From an uncultured Paracoccus sp. (GTDB lineage: Bacteria; Pseudomonadota; Alphaproteobacteria; Rhodobacterales; Rhodobacteraceae), in NCBI RefSeq assembly GCF_937873615.1, contig NZ_CALMYP010000034.1:1-64000 (forward strand): 64,000 bases of DNA, given 5' to 3'. Of the stretch, positions 48,363 to 57,748 are shown in pieces (the stretch's first letter is position 1; the number at the start of each line of letters is the position of its first letter). The notes beneath the pieces are model-generated. The model ran no database searches. It was given only the letters and a program-made list of their open reading frames with translations, and was not told the DNA's origin. The position numbers and the translations under genes are program-made.

Positions 48363-48391
48363 AGCTAGAAAGCCCTGGCGGGATTGTCAAT
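48363..48391 (-). promoter_or_regulatory. candidate promoter of the ribH riboswitch
   Basis: TTGACA (minus strand, 48386-48391) and TAGCTG (48363-48368) with 17-base spacing lie just before the riboswitch. The -10 element is weak. Confidence 0.45.
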
Positions 48392-48509
48392 CTTGACCCG
48401 GCAATTCGGTCAGGCATGAACCATTGCTTAACCCGCCGCCTCTAGGGTCGGATCATGCGATTCGGTTCCACCCTGCTGCGCCACCCGATCCCCCGCCCGC
48501 AAATTGAAC

Positions 48510-48539
48510 GCGGCGCCCGGGACGGTGCCCGGACGCCGC
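48510..48539 (-). terminator. terminator of the prp operon
   Basis: A stem of GCGGCG-c-CCGGG against CCCGG-a-CGCCGC (one mismatch) with a 6-nt loop, 27 bases past the prpB stop. On the minus strand it is followed by TTCAATTTG. Confidence 0.7.
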
Positions 48540-48565
48540 TGTTCTGCTTCGGAATGCGAATGCGC

Positions 48566-49480
48566 TCAGGCTTTCCAGTCCGGCGCGATCGAGGCGGCGA
48601 TCGAGGCATCCAGCGCCTCGAAAGCGTTCAGCCCGATGGTGTCGTAAAGCTCCTGCCGGGTCTGCATCTCGGGCAGCATGGCGGTGGTCGCGCCGTCGCG
48701 CGCCAGGGTCGCATAGAGCTTTTCCTGCGCCTTGTTCGCCACCCTGAGCGAGGAGACCGGCCAGATCACCATGTCATAACCAAGATCCTCGAATTCCTGC
48801 GCGGTCAGCGCCGGGGTGCGGCCGAATTCGGTCATATTGGCCAGAAGCTTCACGCCCGGCAGCGCCGCGCGAACTTCCTTGAACATCTCGACCGAGGTCA
48901 GGGCTTCGGGGAAGATCGCATCTGCCCCGGCCTCGACATAAAGCTTCGCGCGGGCGATGGCGCCTTCCAGCCCCTCGCTGGCGGCGGCATCGGTGCGGGC
49001 GATGATGCGCAGGTGCCGGCGCGCCTTGGCCGCCGCCGCGACCTTGGCGGCCATATCCGCCGCCGTGGCCAGCTTCTTGTCGTTCAGATGGCCGCATTTC
49101 TTCGGCAGCAACTGGTCTTCCAGATGCACCGCGCCCGCGCCGGCGTCTTCGAAGGTGCGCACCATGTGCATGACGTTCAGCGCCTCGCCGTAACCGGTAT
49201 CGCCATCGACCAGGAGCGGCAGGCCGGTGGCCCGCGCGATCTGGCGGATGAAGAAGGCGACCTCGTCCACGGTGATGATGCCGAGATCGGGCAGACCCAT
49301 GGATGCGGTCATGGCTGCGCCCGAGAGATACAGCGCCTCGAAGCCCGCAGCCTTGGCCTGCAGGGCCGCCTGACCATTATGGGCGCCGGGCAGGCGCAGG
49401 ATGCCGGGCGCGTCCAGCATCTGCTGGAAGCGTTCACCCGCCGGGCGGTCGGGGGTTTCAGAACCGATGAGATAGGGCAT
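48566..49480 (-). CDS. prpB: 2-methylisocitrate lyase
   Basis: PrpB splits 2-methylisocitrate into pyruvate and succinate. The 304-residue protein of the isocitrate lyase superfamily has the PGAHNGQAALQAKAAGF start, VDGDTGYGEALN metal site, and the catalytic PKKCGHL loop. Last gene of the prp operon, 3 bases after prpC. Confidence 0.95.
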   Translation of the reverse strand: MPYLIGSETPDRPAGERFQQMLDAPGILRLPGAHNGQAALQAKAAGFEALYLSGAAMTASMGLPDLGIITVDEVAFFIRQIARATGLPLLVDGDTGYGEALNVMHMVRTFEDAGAGAVHLEDQLLPKKCGHLNDKKLATAADMAAKVAAAAKARRHLRIIARTDAAASEGLEGAIARAKLYVEAGADAIFPEALTSVEMFKEVRAALPGVKLLANMTEFGRTPALTAQEFEDLGYDMVIWPVSSLRVANKAQEKLYATLARDGATTAMLPEMQTRQELYDTIGLNAFEALDASIAASIAPDWKA

Positions 49481-49483
49481 GAT

Positions 49484-50626
49484 TCACTCCTGGCCGCGTT
49501 CCGAAAGCGGCACGAATTTGCGGTTTTCCGGGCCGGTGTAATGGGCCGAGGGGCGGATGATCTTGCCGTCCTCGCGCTGTTCGATCACATGCGCGCCCCA
49601 GCCCGAGGTGCGCGAGATCACGAAAAGCGGCGTGAACATCGCCGTCGGCACCCCCATCTGGTAGTAGGATACCGCGCTGAACCAGTCGAGATTGGGGAAC
49701 ATCTTGCGTTCCTCGTCCATGACCGTCTCGATCCGCTCGGCAATGTCGTAAAGCCGGGTATCGCCGGCATCGCGCGACAGCTTCTGCGCCACCCGCTTGA
49801 TGACCACATTGCGCGGATCGGCGATGGTATAGACCGGATGGCCGAAGCCGATGACGATCTGCTTTTCGGCGACGCGGGCACGGATATCCTCGGCTGCGTC
49901 ATCGGGCGAGGCGTAGCGCGACTGGACCTCGAAGGCGGCCTCGTTCGCGCCGCCATGTTTCGGGCCGCGCAGCGCGCCGATGGCCGCCGTGATCGCCGAA
50001 TACATGTCCGACCCGGTCCCCGCGACCATGCGCGCGGTGAAGGTCGAGGCGTTGAACTCGTGCTCCGCGTAAAGGATCAGCGAGGTCTGCATCGCCCGGA
50101 TATGTTCCGCCGACGGCGTCCTGCCATGCAGCAGGCGCAGGAAATGTTCGGCAATCGTGGTCTCGTCGCCCTCGACTTCGATCCGGCGGCCATTATGGCT
50201 GTAGTGATACCAGTAGAGCAGCATCGAACCCATCGAGGCCATCAGCCGGTCGATGATGTCGCGCGCGCCGGCATTGTCATGGGCCGGGGCCTCCGGCAGC
50301 GTGCAGCCAAGGACGGAAACCCCGGTGCGCATCACATCCATCGGGTGCGAACCCGCCGGAAGCTGTTCCAGCGCCGCCTTGACCGGCGCGGGCAGCCCGC
50401 GCAGACGCGCGAGCTTGGCCTCGTAAGCCGCCAGCTGGGCCTTCGTCGGCAATGCGCCATGGACCAGAAGATGGGCGATTTCCTCGAACGTCGCGGCCTC
50501 GGCAATGTCGAGGATGTCATAGCCGCGATAATGCAGGTCGTTGCCGGTCTGGCCGACGGTGCAGAGGGCGGAATTGCCCGCCTCTACCCCCGACAGCGCC
50601 ACGGATTTCTTCGGTTTCGGTGCCAT
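49484..50626 (-). CDS. prpC: 2-methylcitrate synthase
   Basis: A citrate synthase family protein of 380 residues with active-site histidines in [15 protein letters not shown] and [11 protein letters not shown]. It starts GLSGVEAG-like ([16 protein letters not shown]) with YRGYDI, the features of short-chain methylcitrate synthases rather than the long GltA. It condenses propionyl-CoA with oxaloacetate. It follows prpD by 12 bases. Confidence 0.94.
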   Translation of the reverse strand: MAPKPKKSVALSGVEAGNSALCTVGQTGNDLHYRGYDILDIAEAATFEEIAHLLVHGALPTKAQLAAYEAKLARLRGLPAPVKAALEQLPAGSHPMDVMRTGVSVLGCTLPEAPAHDNAGARDIIDRLMASMGSMLLYWYHYSHNGRRIEVEGDETTIAEHFLRLLHGRTPSAEHIRAMQTSLILYAEHEFNASTFTARMVAGTGSDMYSAITAAIGALRGPKHGGANEAAFEVQSRYASPDDAAEDIRARVAEKQIVIGFGHPVYTIADPRNVVIKRVAQKLSRDAGDTRLYDIAERIETVMDEERKMFPNLDWFSAVSYYQMGVPTAMFTPLFVISRTSGWGAHVIEQREDGKIIRPSAHYTGPENRKFVPLSERGQE

Positions 50627-50638
50627 TTGCGGGCCTCC

Positions 50639-52153
50639 TTATCCCTTGAAGTCGAAAATGCCGGACGGACGCGCCGCGCCGAGCTTGCCGGCTTCGACGA
50701 CGAAGTTCAGCGCCGCCAGATCGCCCGCCTTCAGGTCCAGCAGCGATTCCGCCGCCTGCAGGAAGCGGGTCTGTTCGGCAGGCGCGATGATGCCATCCGA
50801 GAGCGTCAGGAACTTCTGCTTGTAATTCTCGCGCACGAAGGGGCGGGCGCCGTCGGGATGGGCGTCGGCCAGGGCCAGTTCATCCTCGATCACGGTGCCG
50901 TTCTTCAGCGTCACCACGACGCGGCCACCGAAGGCCTTTTCCTTCGGGTCGCGCGAATGATAGCGGCGCGTCCATTCCGGGTCCTCGGTGGTCGAGATCT
51001 TGTGCCAGAGCGCCACGGTCTCGGGCCGGCCGGCGCGTTCGGGGGCATAGGATTTCTCGTGATGCCAGCCACCGTCTTCCAGCGCCACGGCGAAGATATA
51101 CATGATCGAATGATCCAGCGTCTCGCGCGAGGCCTTCGGGTCCATCTTCTGCGGGTCGCCCGCGCCGGTGCCGATCACGTAATGGGTGTGATGGCTGGTA
51201 TGGATGACGATATTGTCGATCTGCGACAGGTCGCCGATCTTCGGCCCCATGCGGCGGGCGAGGTCGATCAGCGCCTGGCTTTGATATTCCGCCGAATGTT
51301 CCTTGGTATAGGTGCTGAGAATGGCGCGCTTGGCCTCTCCCTTGCCGGGCAGCGGCACGGTATAGCGCGCCTCGGGGCCGGACAGCAGATAGGCGATGAA
51401 GCCGTCTTCGCCTTCCCATGCCGGCGACGGAGCGCCTTCGCCGCGCATCACCCGGTCCACGGCCTCGATCGCCATCTTGCCGGCGAAGGCCGGGGCATAG
51501 GCTTTCCACGAGGAAATCTCGCCCTTGCGCGACTGGCGGGTGGTGGTGGTGATGTGCAGGGCCTGCTGGACGGCCTGGAAGATCACCTCGGTCGGCAGGC
51601 CCAGAAGCGTGCCGATGCCGGCAGCCGCCGACGGGCCGAGATGGGCGATATGGTCGATCTTGTGTTCGTGCAGGCAGATGCCGGTGACCAGATCGACCTG
51701 GATTTCATAGCCGGTGGCGAGGCCCCGCACCAGATCGGCGCCGGATTTGCCGGTATGCTGGGCGACCGCCAGGATCGGCGGGATATTGTCGCCGGGATGC
51801 GAGTAATCGGCGGCCAGATAGGTGTCATGGAAATCAAGCTCGCGGACCGCGACGCCATTGGCGTAGGCCGCCCATTCCGGCGAGACCCGGGTGGCGCTGT
51901 CGACGCCGAAGACGGTCGCGCCGGGCTTGAAGCCATGCGCCATCGCCTGCGCGCGGGCCGAGGCGACGGGGCGGCGCGCGACCGAGGCGGCGGCGACCGA
52001 GGCATTGTCGATGATGCGGTTGATGATCATCTCGGTCACGGCGGGTTCGACCGCGACGGGATCGGCGGCGACCTCGGCGATCTTCCAGGCAAGCTGGTCT
52101 TCGCGGGCCAGATTCTCGGCCGATTTATAGGTGCGGACTTCGTGCTTGTTCAT
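50639..52153 (-). CDS. prpD: 2-methylcitrate dehydratase
   Basis: An MmgE/PrpD-family protein of 504 residues, with the typical PrpD-region signature [22 protein letters not shown] and [29 protein letters not shown]. It dehydrates 2-methylcitrate without iron-sulfur cluster, so it replaces AcnD plus PrpF. Its start overlaps the thioesterase stop by 4 bases. Confidence 0.94.
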   Translation of the reverse strand: MNKHEVRTYKSAENLAREDQLAWKIAEVAADPVAVEPAVTEMIINRIIDNASVAAASVARRPVASARAQAMAHGFKPGATVFGVDSATRVSPEWAAYANGVAVRELDFHDTYLAADYSHPGDNIPPILAVAQHTGKSGADLVRGLATGYEIQVDLVTGICLHEHKIDHIAHLGPSAAAGIGTLLGLPTEVIFQAVQQALHITTTTRQSRKGEISSWKAYAPAFAGKMAIEAVDRVMRGEGAPSPAWEGEDGFIAYLLSGPEARYTVPLPGKGEAKRAILSTYTKEHSAEYQSQALIDLARRMGPKIGDLSQIDNIVIHTSHHTHYVIGTGAGDPQKMDPKASRETLDHSIMYIFAVALEDGGWHHEKSYAPERAGRPETVALWHKISTTEDPEWTRRYHSRDPKEKAFGGRVVVTLKNGTVIEDELALADAHPDGARPFVRENYKQKFLTLSDGIIAPAEQTRFLQAAESLLDLKAGDLAALNFVVEAGKLGAARPSGIFDFKG

Positions 52154-52542
52154 GGCAGCTTCTCCTCTGCGTTGATCTTCCGGGGCCTGCCGCGATCATT
52201 CACGGCGACCATGTTGAACTGTCCTTGGGCGGCCAGAATGCGGTGGCCGGTCTGCGGGTCTTCGCCTTGCGCCGTGACCTCGACCAGGATGGCGCTGCGC
52301 CCGGTCTTCAGGATCTCGGCGCGCAGGATCAGCAGGCTGCCGACCGGGACCGGGGCGGTGAAACGCGCCTCGGCCACCGAGGCCAGAACGACATTGCCCC
52401 GGGCGTGGCGCGCGGCGACCGCATAGGCGGCGCCGGTCATCAGCGACAGCGCGTCCCCGGCGAAAAGCGTCCCGTAATGATTGGCCTGCGCGGGCAGAAC
52501 CAATTGGGTCGTTTCCATCACCGTCTGCGGGGCGTCCTGCAT
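52150..52542 (-). CDS. acyl-CoA thioesterase, hotdog fold
   Basis: A 130-residue hotdog protein with [29 protein letters not shown], the acyl-CoA thioesterase (YciA/BACH-like) pattern with N-H-x-G-x-L-x-A-G-x-x-L. First gene of the prp operon. It may relieve propionyl-CoA or CoA stress during propionate use. The ATG at 52542 follows GAAGGA; an upstream ATG in frame lies inside the operator region. Confidence 0.88.
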   Translation of the reverse strand: MQDAPQTVMETTQLVLPAQANHYGTLFAGDALSLMTGAAYAVAARHARGNVVLASVAEARFTAPVPVGSLLILRAEILKTGRSAILVEVTAQGEDPQTGHRILAAQGQFNMVAVNDRGRPRKINAEEKLP

Positions 52543-52606
52543 CGTGGTCCTTCGCAAGATTTGCTGCCGGATATTCCCATATCGCCGCATTCACCGTAAA
52601 GAATGA

Positions 52607-52657
52607 AGTTGCACAGAGTTGCAAAGGCGCGCTTGGGTCTTTGCGAATATTGCAAAG
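52607..52657. promoter_or_regulatory. TTGCAA-type sites in the prp / scfR intergenic region
   Basis: TTGCA (52609-52613) and TTGCAAA (52619-52625) recur at 10-base spacing. A perfect inverted repeat CTTTGC-GAATATT-GCAAAG (52639-52657) overlaps the AAAGGAG ribosome site of the regulator. These resemble the TTTGCAAA-type sites described for PccR/RamB-like ScfR regulators. Confidence 0.65.
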
Positions 52658-52665
52658 GAGCGGGC

Positions 52666-54063
52666 ATGAAAAACGCCTATCTCGGCCGTCAATTGCGGCG
52701 GCTGCGCGAAAATCACGGCATGACGCAGGCGGCACTGGCGCGCGCGCTGGAGCTTTCGCCCAGCTATCTGAACCAGATCGAGCGCAACCAGCGGCCCCTG
52801 ACCCTGACCGTTCTGGCGCGGCTGGATGAGCTGTTCGGAACCGAGGCCCTGCCCTTCCACGAGGCCGGCGACGGGCGCCTGACCTCTCGGCTGCGCGCGG
52901 CGCTTGCCGATCAGGGGGTGACGATCAGCACGGCGGAACTGCACGATCTGGCCGATAACTCGCCCGCCCTGGCGAAGGTGATTCTGGACATGCGGCGGCG
53001 GTTGCGCAATGCGACCGAACGCGCCGACCTGCTGGCCGAACAGGTCTCGGGCCAGCCCGACGCGCCTGCCGCGCCGACGGCGTTCGAGGCCGTGCGGGAT
53101 TATTTCTATACCCGCCGCAACCATATCGACGAATTGGACCGCGCCGCCGAGCCGCTGGGCACGCTGCTGCCCATCGCCGGCCGGGCGGACGCACTGACGA
53201 CCTATCTGGCCGACCGCCACCGCATCCGGGTCGAGATGAATGCCGAAGCCGGCACCCTGCGTCGCTTCGATCCGCAGACGCGGATCCTGCATGTCGCCAG
53301 TCATCTGAGCGACGCCCAGCAGGCCTTCCAGATCGGCACCCAGCTTGCCTTGCTGGAGGAGGCCGCGACCATCGACCGGCTGTGCCAGAAATCCGGCATG
53401 TCGCCCGAGGATCAGCCGCTGCTCAGGATCGGGTTGGCCAATTACTATGCCGGCGCGCTGATCCTGCCCTATGCCGAGTTCCTGAGTGCCGCCGAGGCCA
53501 CGCGTTACGATATCGAACTGCTGGCCCGCCGCTTCGGCGTCGGCTTCGAGACCACCTGCCACCGGCTTTCGACCCTGCAACGCAGCGGCGAAAGCGGCGT
53601 GCCCTTCTTCTTCATCCGCGTCGACCGGGCCGGCAATATCTCGAAACGGCAATCGGCGACGGATTTCCACTTCTCGCGCTTCGGGGGCTCATGCCCGCTC
53701 TGGACCATCTATGACGCGTTTTCCCGGCCCGGAGAGGTCCTGCGGCAGGTCGCCCAGATGCCCGACGGACGGCGTTACCTGTGGGTGGCGCGCACCGTCA
53801 GCCATGGCGGCGGGCGCTTCGGCGCGCCGGTGAAGAATTTCGCCGTGGCGCTTGGCTGCGACATCGCCCAGGCGGAACGGCTGGTCTATGCCGAGGGGCT
53901 GGACCTGCTGGGGCCGGATGCCGCGACCCCGATCGGGCCGGGCTGCAAGCTGTGCGACCGACCGGCCTGCCCGCAGCGCGCCTTCCCGATGATCGGCCAG
54001 CCAATCGCCGCCCAGCCGGGGCGGACGGGTTTCGCGCCCTATTCCTCGGAATCCCTGCCGTAA
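52666..54063 (+). CDS. ScfR-type short-chain fatty acyl-CoA regulator (prp operon)
   Basis: The 465-residue protein has an N-terminal Xre helix-turn-helix ([20 protein letters not shown] then [16 protein letters not shown]). A middle IrrE/DUF955-like part follows, without an evident HExxH, then the DUF2083 C-terminus with [16 protein letters not shown]. Family members (PccR, RamB, MccR) sense short-chain acyl-CoA. It is divergent from the methylcitrate operon and likely controls it. The ATG at 52666 has AAAGGAG upstream. It converges on queH with a 25-base overlap. Confidence 0.9.
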   Translation: MKNAYLGRQLRRLRENHGMTQAALARALELSPSYLNQIERNQRPLTLTVLARLDELFGTEALPFHEAGDGRLTSRLRAALADQGVTISTAELHDLADNSPALAKVILDMRRRLRNATERADLLAEQVSGQPDAPAAPTAFEAVRDYFYTRRNHIDELDRAAEPLGTLLPIAGRADALTTYLADRHRIRVEMNAEAGTLRRFDPQTRILHVASHLSDAQQAFQIGTQLALLEEAATIDRLCQKSGMSPEDQPLLRIGLANYYAGALILPYAEFLSAAEATRYDIELLARRFGVGFETTCHRLSTLQRSGESGVPFFFIRVDRAGNISKRQSATDFHFSRFGGSCPLWTIYDAFSRPGEVLRQVAQMPDGRRYLWVARTVSHGGGRFGAPVKNFAVALGCDIAQAERLVYAEGLDLLGPDAATPIGPGCKLCDRPACPQRAFPMIGQPIAAQPGRTGFAPYSSESLP

Positions 54064-54701
54064 TACATGGTCCCGATCTCGATCTGACCGCGCCCGACCT
54101 CGCGGCGGTGGCGATTGGTGTCGCGCAGGGAATAGACGCAGCCGCAATATTCCTGCATGTAGAATTCCTCGCGCTTGGAAATCTCGATCATGCGGCTGGC
54201 ACCGCCGCCCTTGCGCCAGTTGTAATCCCAGTATTCGAGGCCGTCATAGGGCTTCACCGCGCGTTCGCCGCAGCCATTGATCTGCTTCATGTCCTTCCAG
54301 CGCGAGATGCCGAGGCTGGAGGTCATCACCGGGAAACCGTTCTCATGCGCGTAAAGCGCCGTGCGCTCGAAGCGCATGTCGAAGCACATGGTGCAGCGGA
54401 TGCCGCGCTCGGGCTCCCACTCCATCCCCTTTGCCCGCGAGAACCAGTTGTCGCTGTCGTAATCGGCATCGACGAAGGGCACGTTATGGGTTTCGGCGAA
54501 GCGGATGTTTTCATCCTTGCGCAGAAGATACTCTCTTTCAGGATGAATGTTCGGGTTGTAAAAGAAGATGGTGTAGTCGATCCCTGAGGCGGTCATTGCC
54601 TCCATCACCTCACCCGAACAGGGTGCGCAACAGCTGTGCAGCAGCACCTTCTTGGCGTCATCGGGCGCCGTCAGGACGGGGCGGGTAAAATCGTCAGACA
54701 T
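54039..54701 (-). CDS. queH: epoxyqueuosine reductase QueH
   Basis: The 220-residue QueH reduces epoxyqueuosine in tRNA to queuosine, last step of the pathway, and replaces QueG. Conserved cysteines in [14 protein letters not shown] and [19 protein letters not shown] coordinate the cluster and metal. The C-terminal [16 protein letters not shown] motif completes the set. Single gene, convergent with the ScfR gene. Confidence 0.95.
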   Translation of the reverse strand: MSDDFTRPVLTAPDDAKKVLLHSCCAPCSGEVMEAMTASGIDYTIFFYNPNIHPEREYLLRKDENIRFAETHNVPFVDADYDSDNWFSRAKGMEWEPERGIRCTMCFDMRFERTALYAHENGFPVMTSSLGISRWKDMKQINGCGERAVKPYDGLEYWDYNWRKGGGASRMIEISKREEFYMQEYCGCVYSLRDTNRHRREVGRGQIEIGTMYYGRDSEE

Positions 54702-54814
54702 GGCGAGCCTTGCGGTAAGGTGATGCAGTTGGTGTCTTTAGCGTGAAATCTGTTCTGGGAAAAGACCGGCGCGCAACGTCATCCGGCGGCCGCATGGAAA
54801 GTCAGGAAGGCGAA

Positions 54815-55375
54815 ATGGAGATTTCTGGTTTCGAGACCGAGCGGCTGATCGTCCGTCCCTGGCGGGCGGTTCTGGTCGACCCGGCCAGCGTCGCGACCTT
54901 TGAACTGGCGCTGCTGGCGAACCTCAAGCCGCAGACGGTCAGGCACCTGCCGCCAGAGATGCAGCCCGGCCTGGGCCGCATCGGATCCGTGCGGGACGCG
55001 ATCGCGGACTGGTTTGCCGAGCGCATCGAGGAAGGCGAGGTCATGCTTGTCAAGAACAAGGCCTCCGGCACCCAGATCGGCCTGCTCATGCTGACGACGC
55101 CGGGCGCGACTGATGACAGCACGGTGCTGAACATCCACTACGTCCTGTCCGAGCGTCATTGGGGAGAGGGGATCGCCACCGAACTGGTGATGGGCCTGAT
55201 CGCAGCGGTTGGCGATCAGGGACCGCTTCGCCTGAGCAGCGATGTGGGCCATGAACACGCGGCCTCGGTCCGGGTGCTCAGCAATGCCGGGTTTCATCGC
55301 GATGACCGGCATTCCTCGGGCGGGACAGGGCATTTCATCCGCGACCTGCCGTCGCGGCGGTCGTTCCTGCACTGA
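54815..55375 (+). CDS. GNAT family N-acetyltransferase
   Basis: The 186-residue protein begins FETERLIVRPWR and has the RimJ/RimL-type GNAT pattern with ERHWGEGIATELVMGLI (acetyl-CoA pyrophosphate loop) and RVLSNAGF near the end. Target is unknown; ribosomal protein or antibiotic acetylation cannot be told apart. AGGAAGG precedes the ATG at 54815. An upstream ATG at 54794 is in frame but lacks such a site. Confidence 0.85.
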   Translation: MEISGFETERLIVRPWRAVLVDPASVATFELALLANLKPQTVRHLPPEMQPGLGRIGSVRDAIADWFAERIEEGEVMLVKNKASGTQIGLLMLTTPGATDDSTVLNIHYVLSERHWGEGIATELVMGLIAAVGDQGPLRLSSDVGHEHAASVRVLSNAGFHRDDRHSSGGTGHFIRDLPSRRSFLH

Positions 55376-55434
55376 GGGCAGGCCGGATCGCGCCGCTGGC
55401 CGGATCGCGAACCGCGAAGCCACGAAAGCCAAAA

Positions 55435-55457
55435 GCGGGCCCTGCGGCCCGCCTTTA
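55435..55457. terminator. terminator between GNAT gene and small unknown gene
   Basis: A 7-bp stem (GCGGGCC / GGCCCGC) with a 4-nt loop and CTTT / AAAAG flanks, shared by convergent genes. Confidence 0.8.
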
Positions 55458-55483
55458 ACATTGTCTTCCCTGCCGCGCCGGGC

Positions 55484-55723
55484 TTATGCGTCTTCGGCCT
55501 TGTCGCCGGTGCCGCGAATGGTCGGCACGACCTGATCGCCCCAGGCGCCGGCGCCGTTATGGACGCGCGAGACGCGAATCACCTCGACCGAGACTCCTTC
55601 GTTCACGGCACGCTGCACCGCATCGTTCAGGCGATGCACGGCTTCGGCCACGCGGTGAATGGCGCGGGTTTCGCGGTCGCCTTCGGGAAGGTCGATGCGC
55701 TGGAATTCGGTTTCGGCGGTCAT
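55484..55723 (-). CDS. 79-residue protein of unknown function downstream of aceA
   Basis: The small protein has an acidic to mixed, helix-rich sequence (FQRIDLPEGDRETRAIHRVAEAVHRLN and VSVEVIRVSRVHNG) with no recognised domain. A strong GGAGGA site lies 8 bases before the ATG. It lies 74 bases past the aceA stop and in the same direction, so it may be co-transcribed with isocitrate lyase. Confidence 0.7.
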   Translation of the reverse strand: MTAETEFQRIDLPEGDRETRAIHRVAEAVHRLNDAVQRAVNEGVSVEVIRVSRVHNGAGAWGDQVVPTIRGTGDKAEDA

Positions 55724-55797
55724 GTCTCGTTCCTCCAGTTTGGGGTCCGGGCCACATTAGCGGCCAGGACCGGGAGATTACAGGGGCTTGTTGCCCG

Positions 55798-57408
55798 TTA
55801 TTCGGCGGCGAACTGGTTCATGGTGTTGGCGTGCCCGCCCGCCTTCAGGGCGCGGTCGCCGCCAACCATTTCCTTGAACGTGTCGCCCAGATCCGAGCCG
55901 ACCTCGTGCTGGTGCTTGACCGCCGAGACGCCGCGACGGATTTCCTCGCGCTGAACGGTCTTGACGTAGGCCAGCATCTTGTCGTCGCCGAAATAACCGC
56001 GCGACAGCTCGTCCACCGACTTGGCGGTCAGGTGGAAGGTCGGCAGCGTGATCAGGTTGTGGAACACGCCGGCCTGGGTCGAGATGTCGTGCTGGAAGCG
56101 CTGCAGGCGGGCATCGGCTTCGAGACCCAGTTCCGAGGCGTCGAATTCGGCCTTCATCAGCTCGTTCCCTTCCGGGTAGTCGCCGGCGGCGATCTTGCCG
56201 TCCTTGATCCACTCGTCACGGACCTGCTTGCGCAGGTTCAGGGTCCAGTTGAACGAGGGCGAGTTGTTATAGACCAGCTTGGCATTCGGGACCGCGGCGC
56301 GGACTTCGTTCACCATGCCGGCGATCTCGGCGACGTTCGGGGTGTCGGTTTCGATCCACAGCATGTCGGCGCCGCCCTGGGTCAGGTTGGCAATGCAGTC
56401 TTCCACGACACGAGCGCGGCCCGAGCCTTTCTTGAACGGGAAGAGACCGTTCGGCAGGCGCTTCGGCTTGACGAATTCGCCGTCGAGCATGATCGCCAGT
56501 TCGCCGTCGCGGACCGGGTTTTCGGCGGTGATCGCTTCGGTATCCAGCCATTTGATGTAATCCGAGGCCAGATCACCCGGCTTCTGGCTGACCGGAACCT
56601 TCTGGGTCAGGCCGGCGCCGAGGCTGTCAGTGCGGGCGACGATGACGCCTTCGTCAACGCCCAGTTCCTCAAACGCCAGACGGCAGGCGCGCAGCTTCTC
56701 GATGAAATCTTCGCGCGGCACGGTGACCTTGCCGTCCTGATGGCCGCATTGCTTGGCGTCGGAGACCTGGTTCTCGATCTGCAGGCAGCAGGCGCCGGCC
56801 TGGATCAGTTCCTTCGCCAGCAGATAGGTGGCGTGCTCGTTGCCGAAGCCGGCGTCGATATCGGCGATGATCGGCACGACATGGGATTCGAAATTGTCGA
56901 TCTTCTCGATGACCTTGGCGCGTTCGGCGTCCGAACCGGCGGCTTTCAGTTCTTTGAACAGATCGTTCATCGCCACTTCGTCGGCCTGGCGCAGCGAAAC
57001 GTAGATCTCACGGATCAGGTCGGCGACGGCGGTCTTTTCATGCATCGACTGGTCCGGCAGGTGGCCCCAGGTGTTGCGCAGACCGGCAACCATCCAGCCC
57101 GAGAGGTAGACATAGGCGCGCTTGGTGGTGCCGCGCAGGCGCTTGACCGATTTGATCATCTGCTGGGCATGGAAGCCCGACCAGCAGCCGAGCGACTGGG
57201 TCGACAGCGTCGGATCGGCGTCATAGGCGGCCATATCCTCGCGCATGACCACGGCCATGTCGCGGGCGATGTCCAGATGGGTGTCATAGCTGTTCTGCAG
57301 CTTGAGCTGAACGATATCGTCGACGCTCACGCCACCGACGGTCTGCCCCGAGGGATAGCGCTTTTCGACTTCGGCGCGCAGTTCGGCAAAGGTCTTGCGG
57401 TTGGCCAT
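55798..57408 (-). CDS. aceA: isocitrate lyase
   Basis: The glyoxylate-bypass enzyme cleaves isocitrate to glyoxylate and succinate. The 536-residue length fits the alphaproteobacterial form. Motifs: WSGFHAQQMIKSVKR, ADIDAGFGNEHATYLLAKELI, and the catalytic loop SDAKQCGHQDGKV, where the usual KKCGH is KQCGH. The ATG at 57408 is preceded by AGGAAAG. In-frame upstream ATGs lack such a site. It is divergent from a second ScfR-type regulator. No malate synthase is next to it. Confidence 0.96.
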   Translation of the reverse strand: MANRKTFAELRAEVEKRYPSGQTVGGVSVDDIVQLKLQNSYDTHLDIARDMAVVMREDMAAYDADPTLSTQSLGCWSGFHAQQMIKSVKRLRGTTKRAYVYLSGWMVAGLRNTWGHLPDQSMHEKTAVADLIREIYVSLRQADEVAMNDLFKELKAAGSDAERAKVIEKIDNFESHVVPIIADIDAGFGNEHATYLLAKELIQAGACCLQIENQVSDAKQCGHQDGKVTVPREDFIEKLRACRLAFEELGVDEGVIVARTDSLGAGLTQKVPVSQKPGDLASDYIKWLDTEAITAENPVRDGELAIMLDGEFVKPKRLPNGLFPFKKGSGRARVVEDCIANLTQGGADMLWIETDTPNVAEIAGMVNEVRAAVPNAKLVYNNSPSFNWTLNLRKQVRDEWIKDGKIAAGDYPEGNELMKAEFDASELGLEADARLQRFQHDISTQAGVFHNLITLPTFHLTAKSVDELSRGYFGDDKMLAYVKTVQREEIRRGVSAVKHQHEVGSDLGDTFKEMVGGDRALKAGGHANTMNQFAAE

Positions 57409-57748
57409 GGTCTTTCCTTTCATGACATATTCGATCGATTCGCGGTCCAGAAGTCCGCTGAAGAATGGCAGGGAATGACGCGTGTCCATTGCCCGATCCA
57501 CCCTGCCCTCAGCCGAGCCGGACCAAGCCGCAAAGCGCCGTGCCGCGGGATGCGGTCAGGGTCGCTGCGGATGCCCGTTTCTGCTGCATTGGCGAAACCT
57601 CTGTCTCAATCATGTCGCGGGTGATTCCGCGTCCTCACATTTGTCACAATAGTAATGTCATTCTGGAAACGCATCCGCTCTTTACATAAATGGGGTAATT
57701 CTGTCACATTTGTCAGATCAGTTATGTTTGTAATGTAAGGATTGTAAC
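57409..57748. promoter_or_regulatory. 340-bp aceA / scfR divergent regulatory region
   Basis: Beyond upstream in-frame ATGs of aceA, no gene is supported. It holds TTTGTCACAAT (57640-57650), a TGTCA direct repeat (57702-57706 and 57711-57715) and TTGTAA at 57728-57733 and 57742-57747, 14 bases apart. These AT-rich, palindrome-like sites probably bind the ScfR regulator and RNA polymerase. Confidence 0.6.

Noticed and set aside
48455-52426. A 1323-codon open frame on the plus strand opposite the prp operon
   Set aside because: It reads antisense to well-supported prpB, prpC, prpD and thioesterase genes and has no family motif; high GC makes stops rare in the opposite frame.
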